64,000 bases of DNA, taken from an uncultured Bacteroidota bacterium (GTDB taxonomy: Bacteria; Bacteroidota; Bacteroidia; Bacteroidales; P3). The notes beneath the pieces were generated by a model. It ran no database searches. It was not told the DNA's origin and worked only from the letters and a program-made list of their open reading frames with translations. Position 1 is the first letter of the stretch. The number at the start of each line of letters is the position of its first letter. The stretch spans positions 1 to 64,000 of the forward strand of contig CACXXO010000003.1 in the NCBI GenBank assembly GCA_902771735.1, in the 5' to 3' direction. The translations under genes and the position numbers were made by a program. Shown in pieces: positions 28,037 to 37,290 of this stretch.

Positions 28037-29593
28037 TCAACTGATTGGCCAGCGGCGGTCCAGACCAAAACTCACAGGGCTTACTTTCAACTGAGGGGCG
28101 AACTGCAGACGTTTCCACTCGTTTTGAGCAACCTTGCGGATGACCCGTTCCACCAGTTCACGGTCATAGCCTTCCTCGACAATTTCCTCTTCACTCATAG
28201 ACTCATCAAGGTAGAGGTTTAACACCGCGTCGAGGGTGTCGTAGTCGGGCAGCGAATCACTGTCTTTTTGCCCCGGACGCAATTCGGCGCTCGGCGCCTT
28301 GTCGATGGTGTTCTGCGGGATACGAATACCTTCACGATTGATCCACTCGCTCAGTTGGTAGACCTCCGTCTTGTAGAGGTCGCCAATGACGGCCAAACCG
28401 CCGCAGGAATCGCCATACAACGTTCCGTAGCCCATGGCTGCCTCGCTCCGGTTTGTTGTATTCAAGGCCATTGCGCCGAATTTGTTTGCATAACTCATTA
28501 CAAGAGTTCCGCGGATTCGTGCCTGCATATTTTCTTCCGTCACATCCTCAGCGAGGTTGCCGAACACGGGTTTCAAGCACGCCCTCATCTGGTCGAACAT
28601 GGGCCTGATGGGCACAATGTCATAGCCCATATGCAGATTGTGTGCCAAATCCTCAGCATCTCTCACAGAATGGTCGGTCGAATACTGACTCGGCATGAGC
28701 AAACCATGCACATTCTCCGCACCCAAGGCGTCAACTGCCAGCGTCGCCACCAATGCCGAATCGATACCTCCGCTCAATCCCAACACTGCACGCTGAATGC
28801 CATTCTTGCGGAAATAATCTCTCAGACCACACACCAATCCTTTATATACCAGTTCCACCGCTTCGGGTTTTTTGTCATCCATCTCTTCTATCTGCTGCAT
28901 GTCGACGGTGTGACAGGCATCCTCAAAATAAGGGAGCTGGCACAACACTCCTCCGGCAGCATTCATTGCCAAACTTCCACCCGCATAGAGCCAGGACCCC
29001 TCGCCGCCCGTCCGGTTGACATATACCAGACCTGCGTTCAAACCTTCCACAATCTTTGTCATCCTGTATCGTGTTCTGTAGGGTTTCTGATAGTCAAACA
29101 CATTGCACCCACAACAGACTACCACGTCAGGTTGTTCGACATGGCCGCGTGTCAATTCTTTGAGGTCCTCGTAAAAACCTATAGCAATTCTCTCATCGTG
29201 GAATTGCACAACCTGCACGCCCTCACCTCTCACAAAGCAGCGTTGCTCATCAGGAGCCAGATACTTCTTAGTCACAATGGCTCTGATGGCGCAATTCTGC
29301 ACAAAAACAATCGCATTGCAGAGACCCTTGTCTTGAATCTGTAGCGGTAGACCCACCAAGAAAGCCCTATGCTCACTCATCGAGACCAATTCCTGAAGGG
29401 CAGCCTGCGCACGCTTCTGCAGATCGGTGTAGCCCGCCGAAGCATAGAGGGGTGCACCGCACAGAGTACAGGCGGGAAAGACGGTCAACATTGCGCCTTT
29501 CGACCCTTCGCTTTGCAATTCCGCCTTAATCCACTCCAAATTCTCCTCGGGACGGTTGGTCCGGATATCGTGCTGAACAATGTGTATATTCAT
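28037..29593 (-). CDS. nadE: NAD+ synthase with apparently inactive glutaminase domain
   Basis: Makes NAD+ from nicotinate adenine dinucleotide with ATP. The 518 residues comprise an N-terminal nitrilase-like amidase domain (about 1-255) and a C-terminal synthetase domain with the PP-loop LGLSGGIDSALVATLA (about 274-289), NTTNRSEAAMGYGTLYGD and KAPSAELRPGQKDSDSLPDY. In the amidase domain the usual catalytic Glu (FPEL...) reads FPACTLCG (Ala41) and the usual nucleophile Cys (I-C-E-D) reads IGFYEDL (Tyr141); only the Lys at 109/110 is kept. It should therefore depend on free ammonia. The synthetase motifs look intact. Confidence 0.93.
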   Translation of the reverse strand: MNIHIVQHDIRTNRPEENLEWIKAELQSEGSKGAMLTVFPACTLCGAPLYASAGYTDLQKRAQAALQELVSMSEHRAFLVGLPLQIQDKGLCNAIVFVQNCAIRAIVTKKYLAPDEQRCFVRGEGVQVVQFHDERIAIGFYEDLKELTRGHVEQPDVVVCCGCNVFDYQKPYRTRYRMTKIVEGLNAGLVYVNRTGGEGSWLYAGGSLAMNAAGGVLCQLPYFEDACHTVDMQQIEEMDDKKPEAVELVYKGLVCGLRDYFRKNGIQRAVLGLSGGIDSALVATLAVDALGAENVHGLLMPSQYSTDHSVRDAEDLAHNLHMGYDIVPIRPMFDQMRACLKPVFGNLAEDVTEENMQARIRGTLVMSYANKFGAMALNTTNRSEAAMGYGTLYGDSCGGLAVIGDLYKTEVYQLSEWINREGIRIPQNTIDKAPSAELRPGQKDSDSLPDYDTLDAVLNLYLDESMSEEEIVEEGYDRELVERVIRKVAQNEWKRLQFAPQLKVSPVSFGLDRRWPIS

Positions 29594-29647
29594 AATCTTA
29601 AATATAATTGTCTATTATTTTTTGTTAACGCCAAATGCGTCCTTTTA

Positions 29648-31324
29648 TTATTTCAAGTCCATCTTTTCGTCAAGATTTTGCGAATGGGTGACAAGAAGAA
29701 TGATTTTTTGAGGTTGAAGGGTGATGAGGGTTTCGGCGAGGTGGTGGCGGGCATCGGCATCGAGCCAGGCGGCGGGTTCGTCGAGGAGGAGAACGGGGCT
29801 GTCGGTTGCCAAAGCGCGAGCAAGGGCAATGCGTTGCCATTGACCCATGCTGAGTTCGGAGCCACCGTCGAAGAGGCGACCGAGAATGGTTGCTTCTTTC
29901 TGCGGAAGACTGTCGACAATCGATTGTGCTCCGGCAAGTCGCAAAGAAGTGTTTAGCTCTAAGTGTTTAGCGTCATGTGTTTCATTTTGCGTTGCAGGTT
30001 GTATATTGTCGGAGACGGAGAGGTTGTAACGCACAAAGTCCTGAAAGAGGACTCCCATGCGAGAGCGCAGTTCTTCAGGACGGAAGCGGCGAACATCAAT
30101 GCCGTTAACCAAAACCGTGCCCTGCTGCGGGTCATACAGGCGCAGGAGTAACTTGATTACGGTAGACTTACCAAAGCCGTTGCGTCCGTCGATGCGGGTA
30201 ATCTCACCGCGGCGGGCGCGGAGCGAGAAATGAGAGAGCACATCGCGATCCATATCGGGATAGCGGAAGGTGACGTCGCGCAATTCCACTTCAGAAATCT
30301 CCTCAGGCACAGGCAGCGGCTCGTCGGGTGCGAGGATGGTGGGTTCGAGCGTGAGGAACTCAAATAGATTACCCACAAAGAGGCGGTTATCATAGAGTCC
30401 TGCGATGCCACCGACGAGCGACGAGAGATAGCCCTGTCCTCGGCGGAAAGCTTCGAAAAGCATGACAAAGGTGCCCAATGTGATGGCGCCCACATAGGCC
30501 TCACTGATGAGGAGCGAGACTACAGCGAACATGGCGACAGTCTCGATTAGGCCACAGAGGATGTCGAGGGCCCCAAGGCGACGAGAGATGGAAAGTAGTC
30601 TACCCACCAGCTGCTTACGTGCCTCAACAAAGCGTCCGCGAAAGAGAGACGCAAGACGGAAGGCTCTTATCTCCTTGGCGAATTCGCGAGCGGAGAGGAG
30701 GGCTCCGTAATAGGTGGTACGACGATATAGCTGAGTGTTTTCACGACGGAAACGGTAGATTTTCCGAGCTTTGTAAAGTCTAACCCCAAAGCCAGGCAGC
30801 ACCGCCACAATCATCACCACAATGACCCACCATGAAGCGGCTGCCAGCATGATAACGACACCTGCAATGGAAAGGAGCGCCCCTCCAAGCGACATAAAAT
30901 TGTTCAAAATCTGCAAAGGCCGGTAGGTGGCCTCCTGCTGCGCGCGATGGAAAGTGTCGTGATAGGAGGGATTGTCGTAGTACTGCATGTCGAGCCGTGC
31001 GGACTGACGCTGGATCAAGTCGCTGACATAGTCTATCAGGCGCTGACCCAACACGTCGTTGTTCACCGCGTTGAGGGCGGTCACAACACGGTTAATCAGG
31101 AATACTCCACACATGGCCAGAAGGTAATACTGCACATGGCAGGCTCCAAGCGGCATCTCGCCGCCGGAGGTGACAGCTATGGTAACGGCATCAATGAGCA
31201 GCTTGAGGAGATAGAGATTGAGTAGTGGGAGTACACTCTGTAACATCACATACAGCACCCGAAGCCAGAACGACCGGCGGTTGCAGTGGCGTACCATCAT
31301 CAGTGCCTTCCAAAGATTTTTCAT
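29648..31324 (-). CDS. ABC exporter, fused membrane and ATPase domains
   Basis: A 558-residue half-transporter. Residues about 20-300 contain the six-helix type IV exporter membrane domain. The ATPase domain has Walker A GRNGFGKST, Q-loop VLFQDFVRYN, signature LSMGQWQRIALARAL (LSGGQ with Met for Gly), Walker B VLLLDEPAAWLD and switch VTHSQN. Such proteins work as dimers and export lipids, peptides or drugs; the substrate is unknown. Its ATG overlaps the DUF721 stop by 4 bases. Some nearby genes act on lipids, which weakly hints at a lipid substrate. Confidence 0.9.
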   Translation of the reverse strand: MKNLWKALMMVRHCNRRSFWLRVLYVMLQSVLPLLNLYLLKLLIDAVTIAVTSGGEMPLGACHVQYYLLAMCGVFLINRVVTALNAVNNDVLGQRLIDYVSDLIQRQSARLDMQYYDNPSYHDTFHRAQQEATYRPLQILNNFMSLGGALLSIAGVVIMLAAASWWVIVVMIVAVLPGFGVRLYKARKIYRFRRENTQLYRRTTYYGALLSAREFAKEIRAFRLASLFRGRFVEARKQLVGRLLSISRRLGALDILCGLIETVAMFAVVSLLISEAYVGAITLGTFVMLFEAFRRGQGYLSSLVGGIAGLYDNRLFVGNLFEFLTLEPTILAPDEPLPVPEEISEVELRDVTFRYPDMDRDVLSHFSLRARRGEITRIDGRNGFGKSTVIKLLLRLYDPQQGTVLVNGIDVRRFRPEELRSRMGVLFQDFVRYNLSVSDNIQPATQNETHDAKHLELNTSLRLAGAQSIVDSLPQKEATILGRLFDGGSELSMGQWQRIALARALATDSPVLLLDEPAAWLDADARHHLAETLITLQPQKIILLVTHSQNLDEKMDLK

Positions 31325-31605
31325 CTTATATATATTGTTTTGATAGCTTCGGAGCCAAGGTGGTCGTTGATATTCTGACGGAGGCTCTCGCGACGCATCA
31401 TCATCTCGTGGCGCAGGGCAGCCGAAGAGAGGCGCAGAGAGAGTACGCCGTGGGAAAACTGGACGGAGGAGGTGAGACGGCTGATAAGGTCACCGGCAAG
31501 CTGACGGTAGACACGCTCGACACGCAACTCATCGGCAAAATCGCCGTGGTCCAGTCGCCGGAGGGCGCTCTGCAGGTAGTAGTCGAGTGTACGGTCGGGT
31601 TGCAT
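31321..31605 (-). CDS. DUF721/DciA-like protein
   Basis: A 94-residue protein of the DUF721 family, which includes DciA, the ancestral loader of the replicative helicase DnaB. Conserved features seen are the N-terminal helix with LDYYLQSALRRL, the VYRQLAGDLISRLTSSVQF region and the strand VLSLRLSSAALRHEM. It follows recF by 5 bases and overlaps the ABC exporter start, so all three are probably co-transcribed. The position next to recF, close to dnaA, fits a DNA-replication role. Confidence 0.85.
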   Translation of the reverse strand: MQPDRTLDYYLQSALRRLDHGDFADELRVERVYRQLAGDLISRLTSSVQFSHGVLSLRLSSAALRHEMMMRRESLRQNINDHLGSEAIKTIYIR

Positions 31606-31610
31606 GGAAG

Positions 31611-32714
31611 TTAAGAATTAAGGATTAGGCTGCCGTTTTCAACTGTGAAAATCTTATGGTCGAGAGAAGGCATTTCGTCAAAGATGGCCTGCACGCGACC
31701 GGGTTGGGTGTCGGTGAGGAGCACTTGTCCAAAGCGGTCGCTGCCGACGAGCGCTATAAGGCGCTTGATGCGAAGAAGGTCAAGTTTGTCGAAAATATCG
31801 TCGAGCAAAAGGATTGGTTTTTGCCCAGCATGGTTCATGATATACTGGAACTGAGCCAATTTAAGCGCCAGTGCGAAACTCTTCTGCTGTCCTTGTGAGC
31901 CGAACTTCTTGAGTGTAAAATCGGGATTATCGTTACCCAAAAGAAATACCAAATCGTCTTTATGGGGACCGGCGTTGGTATATTGCGAATATTTGTCGGC
32001 TTGCCGACATTCCTCCAGCTGGAGAATCATGGGGCGGGAGTCGTGCCGATAGTCAATGTTGCCCGGTTCCTCGCTGCCTGCTATCCAGTGGTAGTATTCG
32101 GAAAAAAGCGGCAAAAAGTCGTGCACAAATGCCACCCTTTTATCGGTAAGGTACTCACCATTGACGCTCAGTTGTGTGTCCCAAATGGAGACCATTGCGT
32201 CGTCCCACATCCGGTCGTCCCACATCTGCTTCAACAGGCGGTTACGTTGTTCGAGGGCTTTCGTATAGGCTATAAGGTGCTCAAGGTATCGGTGGTCGGT
32301 CTGCGAAATGACGCCGTCCATGAACTTGCGCCTCAAGTCGCTTCCGCCGGTGATGAGTTGTTGGTCGTTGGGAGAAACCATCACCAAGGGAATCTTTCCT
32401 ATGTGTTCCGCGAGAGCCTTGTAGGTTTTCTTGTTCCACTTCATCTGCTTTCCCTGTCCGCGGCGCAATGTAAGCGACGCCATATCACCGCCATAATGCC
32501 CATGGATGGCAAAATAATCCTCGCCGAGACGGATATTCTGGCTATCGACAGGGTTGAAATAGCTCTTGCAGAAAGAGAGATAGTAGACAGCGTCGAGCAG
32601 GTTGGTTTTTCCGGCGCCATTGTTGCCCACAAAGCAGTTGACGTTGTCGCAAAGGGCGACATCGGCCTCCGAATAATTCTTGAAATTACTCACTATCAAC
32701 CTATCGAGCACCAT
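31611..32714 (-). CDS. recF: DNA replication and repair protein RecF
   Basis: An SMC-like ATPase that helps load RecA at gaps via RecOR. The 367 residues match the family. Walker A is GNNGAGKTNLLDAVYYLS at about 32-49; the signature and Walker B regions include FGSQGQQKSFALALKLAQ and KPILLLDDIFDKLD. ATG 32714 is chosen because MVLDRLIVSNFKNY is the canonical RecF start; the frame stays open for 55 more codons into ispH but those are not RecF-like. It begins 5 bases after ispH. Confidence 0.96.
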   Translation of the reverse strand: MVLDRLIVSNFKNYSEADVALCDNVNCFVGNNGAGKTNLLDAVYYLSFCKSYFNPVDSQNIRLGEDYFAIHGHYGGDMASLTLRRGQGKQMKWNKKTYKALAEHIGKIPLVMVSPNDQQLITGGSDLRRKFMDGVISQTDHRYLEHLIAYTKALEQRNRLLKQMWDDRMWDDAMVSIWDTQLSVNGEYLTDKRVAFVHDFLPLFSEYYHWIAGSEEPGNIDYRHDSRPMILQLEECRQADKYSQYTNAGPHKDDLVFLLGNDNPDFTLKKFGSQGQQKSFALALKLAQFQYIMNHAGQKPILLLDDIFDKLDLLRIKRLIALVGSDRFGQVLLTDTQPGRVQAIFDEMPSLDHKIFTVENGSLILNS

Positions 32715-32719
32715 AATGC

Positions 32720-33580
32720 TTAGTTCTTGGTTCTTAACTGTTCCGCCACTTCTTCCATCAACCACCTCGGAGTCGAAGTGGCTCCGCTGATACCCACACT
32801 CGTAGCTCCGTCGAACCACTCGCGTTGCAAATCGGTGGCATCGGCAATGAAATAGGTGCTGGGTTGCACCTTGCGGCAATATTCATAAAGGTAATGGCCA
32901 TTGCTGCTGTTGGCACCGGCAACAAAAAGCAGAACATCGACACTGCGGGCGAAGCTCTCCAACTCGTGGGCACGGTTGGCCACCCGGTTGCAAATGGTGT
33001 CGAAGGCTACAAAGTCGGCCCCTTGCGGCAATCGCGATTGGATATTGGCGATGAGTTGCTGGTATTCCTCGCGGCTTTTGGTAGTCTGGGAATAGAGTCG
33101 TATGGGACGGGCGAAATCGATGTCTTTCAAATCATCAGGGGCACTGGCGATAATGGCAGTGCCATCGGTCTGGCCCGTAAGGCCAACCACCTCGGCGTGA
33201 CCGGGTTTCCCAAAGATTACTATCTGCCCCCCGCTACTCTTCATCTCATCATAGCCCTTGCGGATGCGCTGCTGAAGGGCAAGGACAATAGGGCAGGTGG
33301 CATCGATGAGGCGGATACCCAATTCGTCGGCAGTGCGATAGGTAGCGGGAGGCTCTCCGTGTGCACGGATGAGCACCTTTTTGCCCGTGAGCTCCGGAAG
33401 ACGGCGATGGTCGATTACCTCCAGTCCCAAGCTACGCAAGCGCTCTACTTCGGCGCTGTTGTGCACGATGTCGCCCAGGCAATAGAGACTGCCGTCGCGC
33501 GACAGCTCTTCCTCGGCGGCTCCAATGGCTTTCACCACCCCGAAGCAATAACCCGCATTATCGTCAATCCTAATTTCCAA
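32720..33580 (-). CDS. ispH: 4-hydroxy-3-methylbut-2-enyl diphosphate reductase
   Basis: The last step of the MEP isoprenoid pathway, giving IPP and DMAPP. The 286 residues fit the family. The three Cys that bind the iron-sulfur cluster are seen in AGYCFGVVKA (Cys12), DATCPIV (about 95) and FDTICNRV (about 197). Substrate-binding HGEPP and GKPGHAEVVG are also present. It sits between an M23 peptidase (23 bases) and recF (5 bases) in one minus-strand run. Confidence 0.97.
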   Translation of the reverse strand: MEIRIDDNAGYCFGVVKAIGAAEEELSRDGSLYCLGDIVHNSAEVERLRSLGLEVIDHRRLPELTGKKVLIRAHGEPPATYRTADELGIRLIDATCPIVLALQQRIRKGYDEMKSSGGQIVIFGKPGHAEVVGLTGQTDGTAIIASAPDDLKDIDFARPIRLYSQTTKSREEYQQLIANIQSRLPQGADFVAFDTICNRVANRAHELESFARSVDVLLFVAGANSSNGHYLYEYCRKVQPSTYFIADATDLQREWFDGATSVGISGATSTPRWLMEEVAEQLRTKN

Positions 33581-33603
33581 TTCTTTATCCTTTAACTGTT
33601 ACC

Positions 33604-34587
33604 CTAACTCATTGATTGGTTCTCCTGACGTGCCTGCTCGAGGACCTCCTCGTATTCTGCCGGCGTGAGGTCGTTGAAGAAATAATAGACAGGGTCGACC
33701 TTCTTGCCATTGAGAATCACCTCGTAGTGGAGATGCATGCCCGACGACATGCCACTGCTACCCACGGTGCCTATCTGTTCGCCGCGCTTCACTTTCTGTC
33801 CACGGCGGACCGAGGCGTTGTTCATGTGGGCATAGAGGGTTTGGAAACCGAAACCGTGGTTGATGATGACCACCACGCCATAGCCCGAATAGCCCTCGGG
33901 ATTGCGTCCGGCCACCATCACTGTGCCGTCGCCGGTGGCGTAGATGGGCGTACCTTGACGCGCCGTCATATCGATGCCTGTGTGCATGCGATGATGCTTC
34001 AATATAGGATGGAACCGCATACCGAAACCACTGACAACCTTGCACTTGTTCTTTGCTACCGGCAGGATGGCCGGCATGGCTGCCAAGCGCTCGTTCTTTG
34101 TACGCGCCATCTCGTATATTTCGTCCATCGACTTCGACTCGACATAAAGGCGCTTGGTGAGGTCGTCGACACGCTTGGTGGTCGACTTGAGCAGTTCGCC
34201 GTTCTCCAACTCATCGAATTCGGCATAGCGTTCCACGCCGCCTATGCCGCTGTGGCGCTCTGACGTGCTAACTGGCTCGCTCGAGAAGATGGTGCGGTAG
34301 AGGGCGTCATCGCGCTCCTCGAGGTTCGACAGCACCTTCTCGGCCCGTGCTACACGGGCATTGAGCACCTTCGACTGACTCTTGAACTTGGCCAGCTCGC
34401 GCCTCATGGCTCGCTCGGAAGGCGACTCCATGAACTGCATACCCACCACCACTATCACCACACCGAGGACAACGCCGAACAGCACATTGAAACTGATGCG
34501 CCGCACCTTCTCGCGCAACGACACAAAAACCTTCTCATACCTCAGGGTATGAGGATTGAAGCGGTATGTATGGCGTGGTTTCTTCAC
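33604..34587 (-). CDS. M23-family peptidoglycan endopeptidase
   Basis: A 327-residue membrane-anchored murein peptidase. A basic N-terminus precedes a single membrane helix (about 33-52), then a coiled coil (about 55-160) and a LytM domain with the zinc ligands in HRMHTGIDM (HxxxD) and MHLHYEV (HxH). It may be active: both ligand motifs are kept. Such proteins cut cell-wall crosslinks or regulate amidases at division. It starts 4 bases after the preceding gene's stop. Confidence 0.92.
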   Translation of the reverse strand: MKKPRHTYRFNPHTLRYEKVFVSLREKVRRISFNVLFGVVLGVVIVVVGMQFMESPSERAMRRELAKFKSQSKVLNARVARAEKVLSNLEERDDALYRTIFSSEPVSTSERHSGIGGVERYAEFDELENGELLKSTTKRVDDLTKRLYVESKSMDEIYEMARTKNERLAAMPAILPVAKNKCKVVSGFGMRFHPILKHHRMHTGIDMTARQGTPIYATGDGTVMVAGRNPEGYSGYGVVVIINHGFGFQTLYAHMNNASVRRGQKVKRGEQIGTVGSSGMSSGMHLHYEVILNGKKVDPVYYFFNDLTPAEYEEVLEQARQENQSMS

Positions 34588-34591
34588 GTCG

Positions 34592-35560
34592 TCAGAGGGT
34601 TTCCTTCAAACAGTCCACCGAATGGACAAAGTCGACAATGGCGCGGACGTGGTTGAAATAGAACGTCAGGTCAAACTCAGGAATCTTGATCATGCTCGCT
34701 GCATCGCCCAGTCGGCCCAGCATCGACTCGTTGGCCTCCTCGATGGCGAGTTCCTGTGAGACAATGGTCAGCGTCTTCAGCGGCACAACGTCGAAATCGG
34801 CGTTGCTGCGGGCCACAATCATGGCGTCGGGCAACAGGTAATAGTGCGTGCCGTTGGGGTGGCGCATGACGGGGATATAGTTCTCCGAACGGATGTAGTC
34901 GAACACGCCCAGGTCGAAGAACACCTGTTGGTAGCCCTTCCTGGAATTTTCGAGGAACCAGATACGGCGGCAGGAGGCCACGCGGGTGAACTCATCCACC
35001 ACCTTGCAGTAGGCCTTGTAGGTCTCTTCCGAGCAGTGGTCCTTCACGTGCCAAATCACCGACAACATATCGTGTTCCATCTGGCGGATTTTGCTCTTGT
35101 AGTGGCTCATCACACTCACCATGAATTTGTTGCTGTGGTGACCCATCTTGTCCTTGATGCCGCGCACCACGCGCTCGATGCGCTCCTCATTGCGGGCGAC
35201 AGTGAGGGCATTGACATAGCACTCGAGCAAATCGCGTTTATACTTGTCGCTGCTCTGCACCATGGCCTTGTTGGCTTCGGCAAGGGCTTTGTCGAAGTTG
35301 GGCTCCTTGCCCATAAGCATACGCCAATAGCTGGGTTTCTGCTTGGCAAGGAGGTTGCGTACAAACTGGTGGTAGCTGTGGCTCTCGCTCTCGCGCTCGA
35401 TGAAACCCGTGCCGGGAGTGCCGGTCATCACGAAACGACGACCGCCATAGCGCATCTCGGAATAGTCGCGGATGCCGAAGTCATTGTAGTAGAAGTGATT
35501 GGATATGTTCACATGCAAACCTTCCGTCACTTTCACCCTCTTTTTGGGAAGTATCTTCAT
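34592..35560 (-). CDS. Uncharacterised protein, first gene of the recF-containing run
   Basis: A 322-residue protein I do not recognise. No signal peptide or membrane helix is seen, so it is probably cytoplasmic. Residues 1-60 (KKRVKVTEGLHVNIS, then GTPGTGF) resemble by eye the short DUF4236-type domain. The middle (70-190) is helical and charged; the C-terminal third has hydrophobic strands. It is the first gene of a long minus-strand series that continues with the M23 peptidase after 4 bases. It is separated from lpdA by a strong hairpin. Confidence 0.75.
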   Translation of the reverse strand: MKILPKKRVKVTEGLHVNISNHFYYNDFGIRDYSEMRYGGRRFVMTGTPGTGFIERESESHSYHQFVRNLLAKQKPSYWRMLMGKEPNFDKALAEANKAMVQSSDKYKRDLLECYVNALTVARNEERIERVVRGIKDKMGHHSNKFMVSVMSHYKSKIRQMEHDMLSVIWHVKDHCSEETYKAYCKVVDEFTRVASCRRIWFLENSRKGYQQVFFDLGVFDYIRSENYIPVMRHPNGTHYYLLPDAMIVARSNADFDVVPLKTLTIVSQELAIEEANESMLGRLGDAASMIKIPEFDLTFYFNHVRAIVDFVHSVDCLKETL

Positions 35561-35596
35561 AGTCGTTGTTTATTGATTCAAAAAAAACATGCTGTC

Positions 35597-35626
35597 ATGA
35601 GGCGCGGCCGGAAGGCCGCGCCTCAT
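35597..35626 (-). terminator. Terminator hairpin after lpdA
   Basis: A perfect 13-base stem (ATGAGGCGCGGCC / GGCCGCGCCTCAT) with a GGAA loop lies just past the lpdA stop. On the minus strand a run of eight T follows about 10 bases later, so it is less compact than a standard terminator. Confidence 0.75.
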
Positions 35627-35628
35627 CA

Positions 35629-37008
35629 TCAACCATGGATGGCCTCGCCGTGGACAGCCTCCAGAGCCTCCATGACACCCTCGCTCATGGTGGGGTGCGG
35701 GTGGATGGCCTGGGCCAACTCGCGGGCCGTCATACCCTTTTCGCGGGCCACAACCGCCTCGGCTATCATCTCGGTGACATTGTCGCCGCACATGTGGCAA
35801 CCCAAGATAAGGTCGGTCTTGGCATCGGCCACAATCTTCACAAAACCGTCGGTGTTGCCGGCAGCCGTAGCCTTGCCGCTGGCCTTGAAGAAGAATTTGC
35901 CCACCTTCACCTCGTATCCGGCGTCGACGGCCTTCTTCTCGGTCAGTCCCACGCTGGCCACCTCGGGAGTAGTGTAGGTGCAACCGGGCACATTGCTATA
36001 GTTCACCTTGTGAGCCTCCTTGCCAGCCAGATGTTCCACGCAGCAGATGGCCTCCTTCGAAGCCACATGGGCCAGGGCCGGGCCATGCACCACGTCGCCA
36101 ATGGCATAGTAGCCGGGGACGTTGGTCTCGTACCAGTCGTTGACCTCTATCTTGCCGCGCTCAAACTTGATGCCGGTCTCTTCCAATCCGAGGTTCTCCA
36201 GGTTGGTCACCACCCCCACAGCGCTCAGCACCACGTCGACATCGACTACCGTCTCTGTGTCCTTCTTCAGGTCCTTCACGGTGACATGGCACACATCACC
36301 CTCGATGTCAACCTTTTCCACCGAGCACGAAGGCATCACCTTCATGCCCATCTTGCGGAACGAACGGCTCATCTGGGCAGCCACCTCCTCGTCTTCGTTG
36401 GGAAGAATCTGGGGCATGAACTCGACGAGAGTCACCTGAGTGCCAATGCTCTGGTAGAAGAAGGCAAACTCGCTTCCGATGGCGCCGCTGCCGCACACCA
36501 GCATGCGCTGGGGCTGCTCGCGGAGCGTCATGGCCTCGCGATAGCCGATGATGCGGCGGCCGTCCTGCGGCATGGCGGGCATCACGCGGCTGCGGGCTCC
36601 AGTGGCGATAACAATGTGGTCGGCCTCATACTCGGTGCCGTCCACGTTGACAATGTGGTTGGGGCACACCTTGGCGGTGCCTTTAATAACCTCCACATTG
36701 TTCTTCTTCAGCAGGAACTCGACACCCTTGTTCATCGTCGAGGCCACACCGCGAGAGCGGTCGACCATCGCATTGAGGTCGGGCTCCACCCCCTCGGCCT
36801 TGAAGCCGTAGGTGGCGGCATGCTTGGCATAGTTGAACGCCTGGGCGCTCTTCATCAAAGCCTTGGTGGGGATGCAGCCCCAATTGAGGCAGATGCCACC
36901 CAGGTTTTCGCGCTCCACAACGGCAGTCTTCAGGCCCAGCTGGGCTCCTTTCACGGCAGCCACATAGCCTCCCGGGCCGCTGCCAATCACCATTAAATCA
37001 TATTTCAT
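35629..37008 (-). CDS. lpdA: Dihydrolipoyl dehydrogenase
   Basis: The E3 flavoprotein of 2-oxo acid dehydrogenase or glycine cleavage complexes, reoxidising lipoamide with NAD+. The 459 residues match the family. FAD site VIGSGPGGYVAAVKGAQLG, redox pair GGICLNWGCIPTKAL, NAD site LVCGSGAIGSEFAFFY and the C-terminal His-Glu site HPHPTMSEGVMEA are all present. The start at 37008 (MKYDLMVIG) has an AAAGAGAT ribosome-binding sequence about 8 bases upstream; 37014 is an alternative. No other subunit of a lipoamide complex is nearby. Confidence 0.96.
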   Translation of the reverse strand: MKYDLMVIGSGPGGYVAAVKGAQLGLKTAVVERENLGGICLNWGCIPTKALMKSAQAFNYAKHAATYGFKAEGVEPDLNAMVDRSRGVASTMNKGVEFLLKKNNVEVIKGTAKVCPNHIVNVDGTEYEADHIVIATGARSRVMPAMPQDGRRIIGYREAMTLREQPQRMLVCGSGAIGSEFAFFYQSIGTQVTLVEFMPQILPNEDEEVAAQMSRSFRKMGMKVMPSCSVEKVDIEGDVCHVTVKDLKKDTETVVDVDVVLSAVGVVTNLENLGLEETGIKFERGKIEVNDWYETNVPGYYAIGDVVHGPALAHVASKEAICCVEHLAGKEAHKVNYSNVPGCTYTTPEVASVGLTEKKAVDAGYEVKVGKFFFKASGKATAAGNTDGFVKIVADAKTDLILGCHMCGDNVTEMIAEAVVAREKGMTARELAQAIHPHPTMSEGVMEALEAVHGEAIHG

Positions 37009-37049
37009 AGCCATTATCTCTTTAAATATTATATGTACTAAATAAAATG

Positions 37050-37057
37050 CAAAGTTA
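37050..37057 (-). promoter_or_regulatory. -7 promoter element of lpdA
   Basis: TAACTTTG on the minus strand followed by CATTT, matching TAnnTTTG, 42 bases before the lpdA start. Confidence 0.7.
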
Positions 37058-37210
37058 CACAATTCCCCCGACATGGCCAAATTTTTTTTCTACCACCCCC
37101 TCGATTCGCCCCTCCACCGCCTCCCGAACCGGGCAAAAACACTCCCGAAACGCTTCAAAACCGCCCTAACACCCAAAAAGCACCAACTACCTGACAATCA
37201 CCTATTAACT

Positions 37211-37290
37211 CCCTACCAACTCCCTACCAACTCCTACCGTGGTAGGAGTTGGTAGGGAGTTGGTAGGGGTATGGTAGGGGTATGGTAGGG
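37211..37290. repeat. Palindromic array C (CTACCAACTCC family)
   Basis: Perfect 28-base arms (37211-37238 and 37241-37268) around GT, identical in sequence to the arms of array A. On the right it continues with GGTATGGTAGGGGTATGGTA-type units. It lies between the lpdA promoter and the A/T-rich dnaA upstream region. Confidence 0.95.

Noticed and set aside
32715..32879. N-terminal extension of recF by 55 codons
   Set aside because: The extension lies inside ispH and is Arg/His-rich; MVLDRLIVSNFKNY at 32714 is the standard RecF start.
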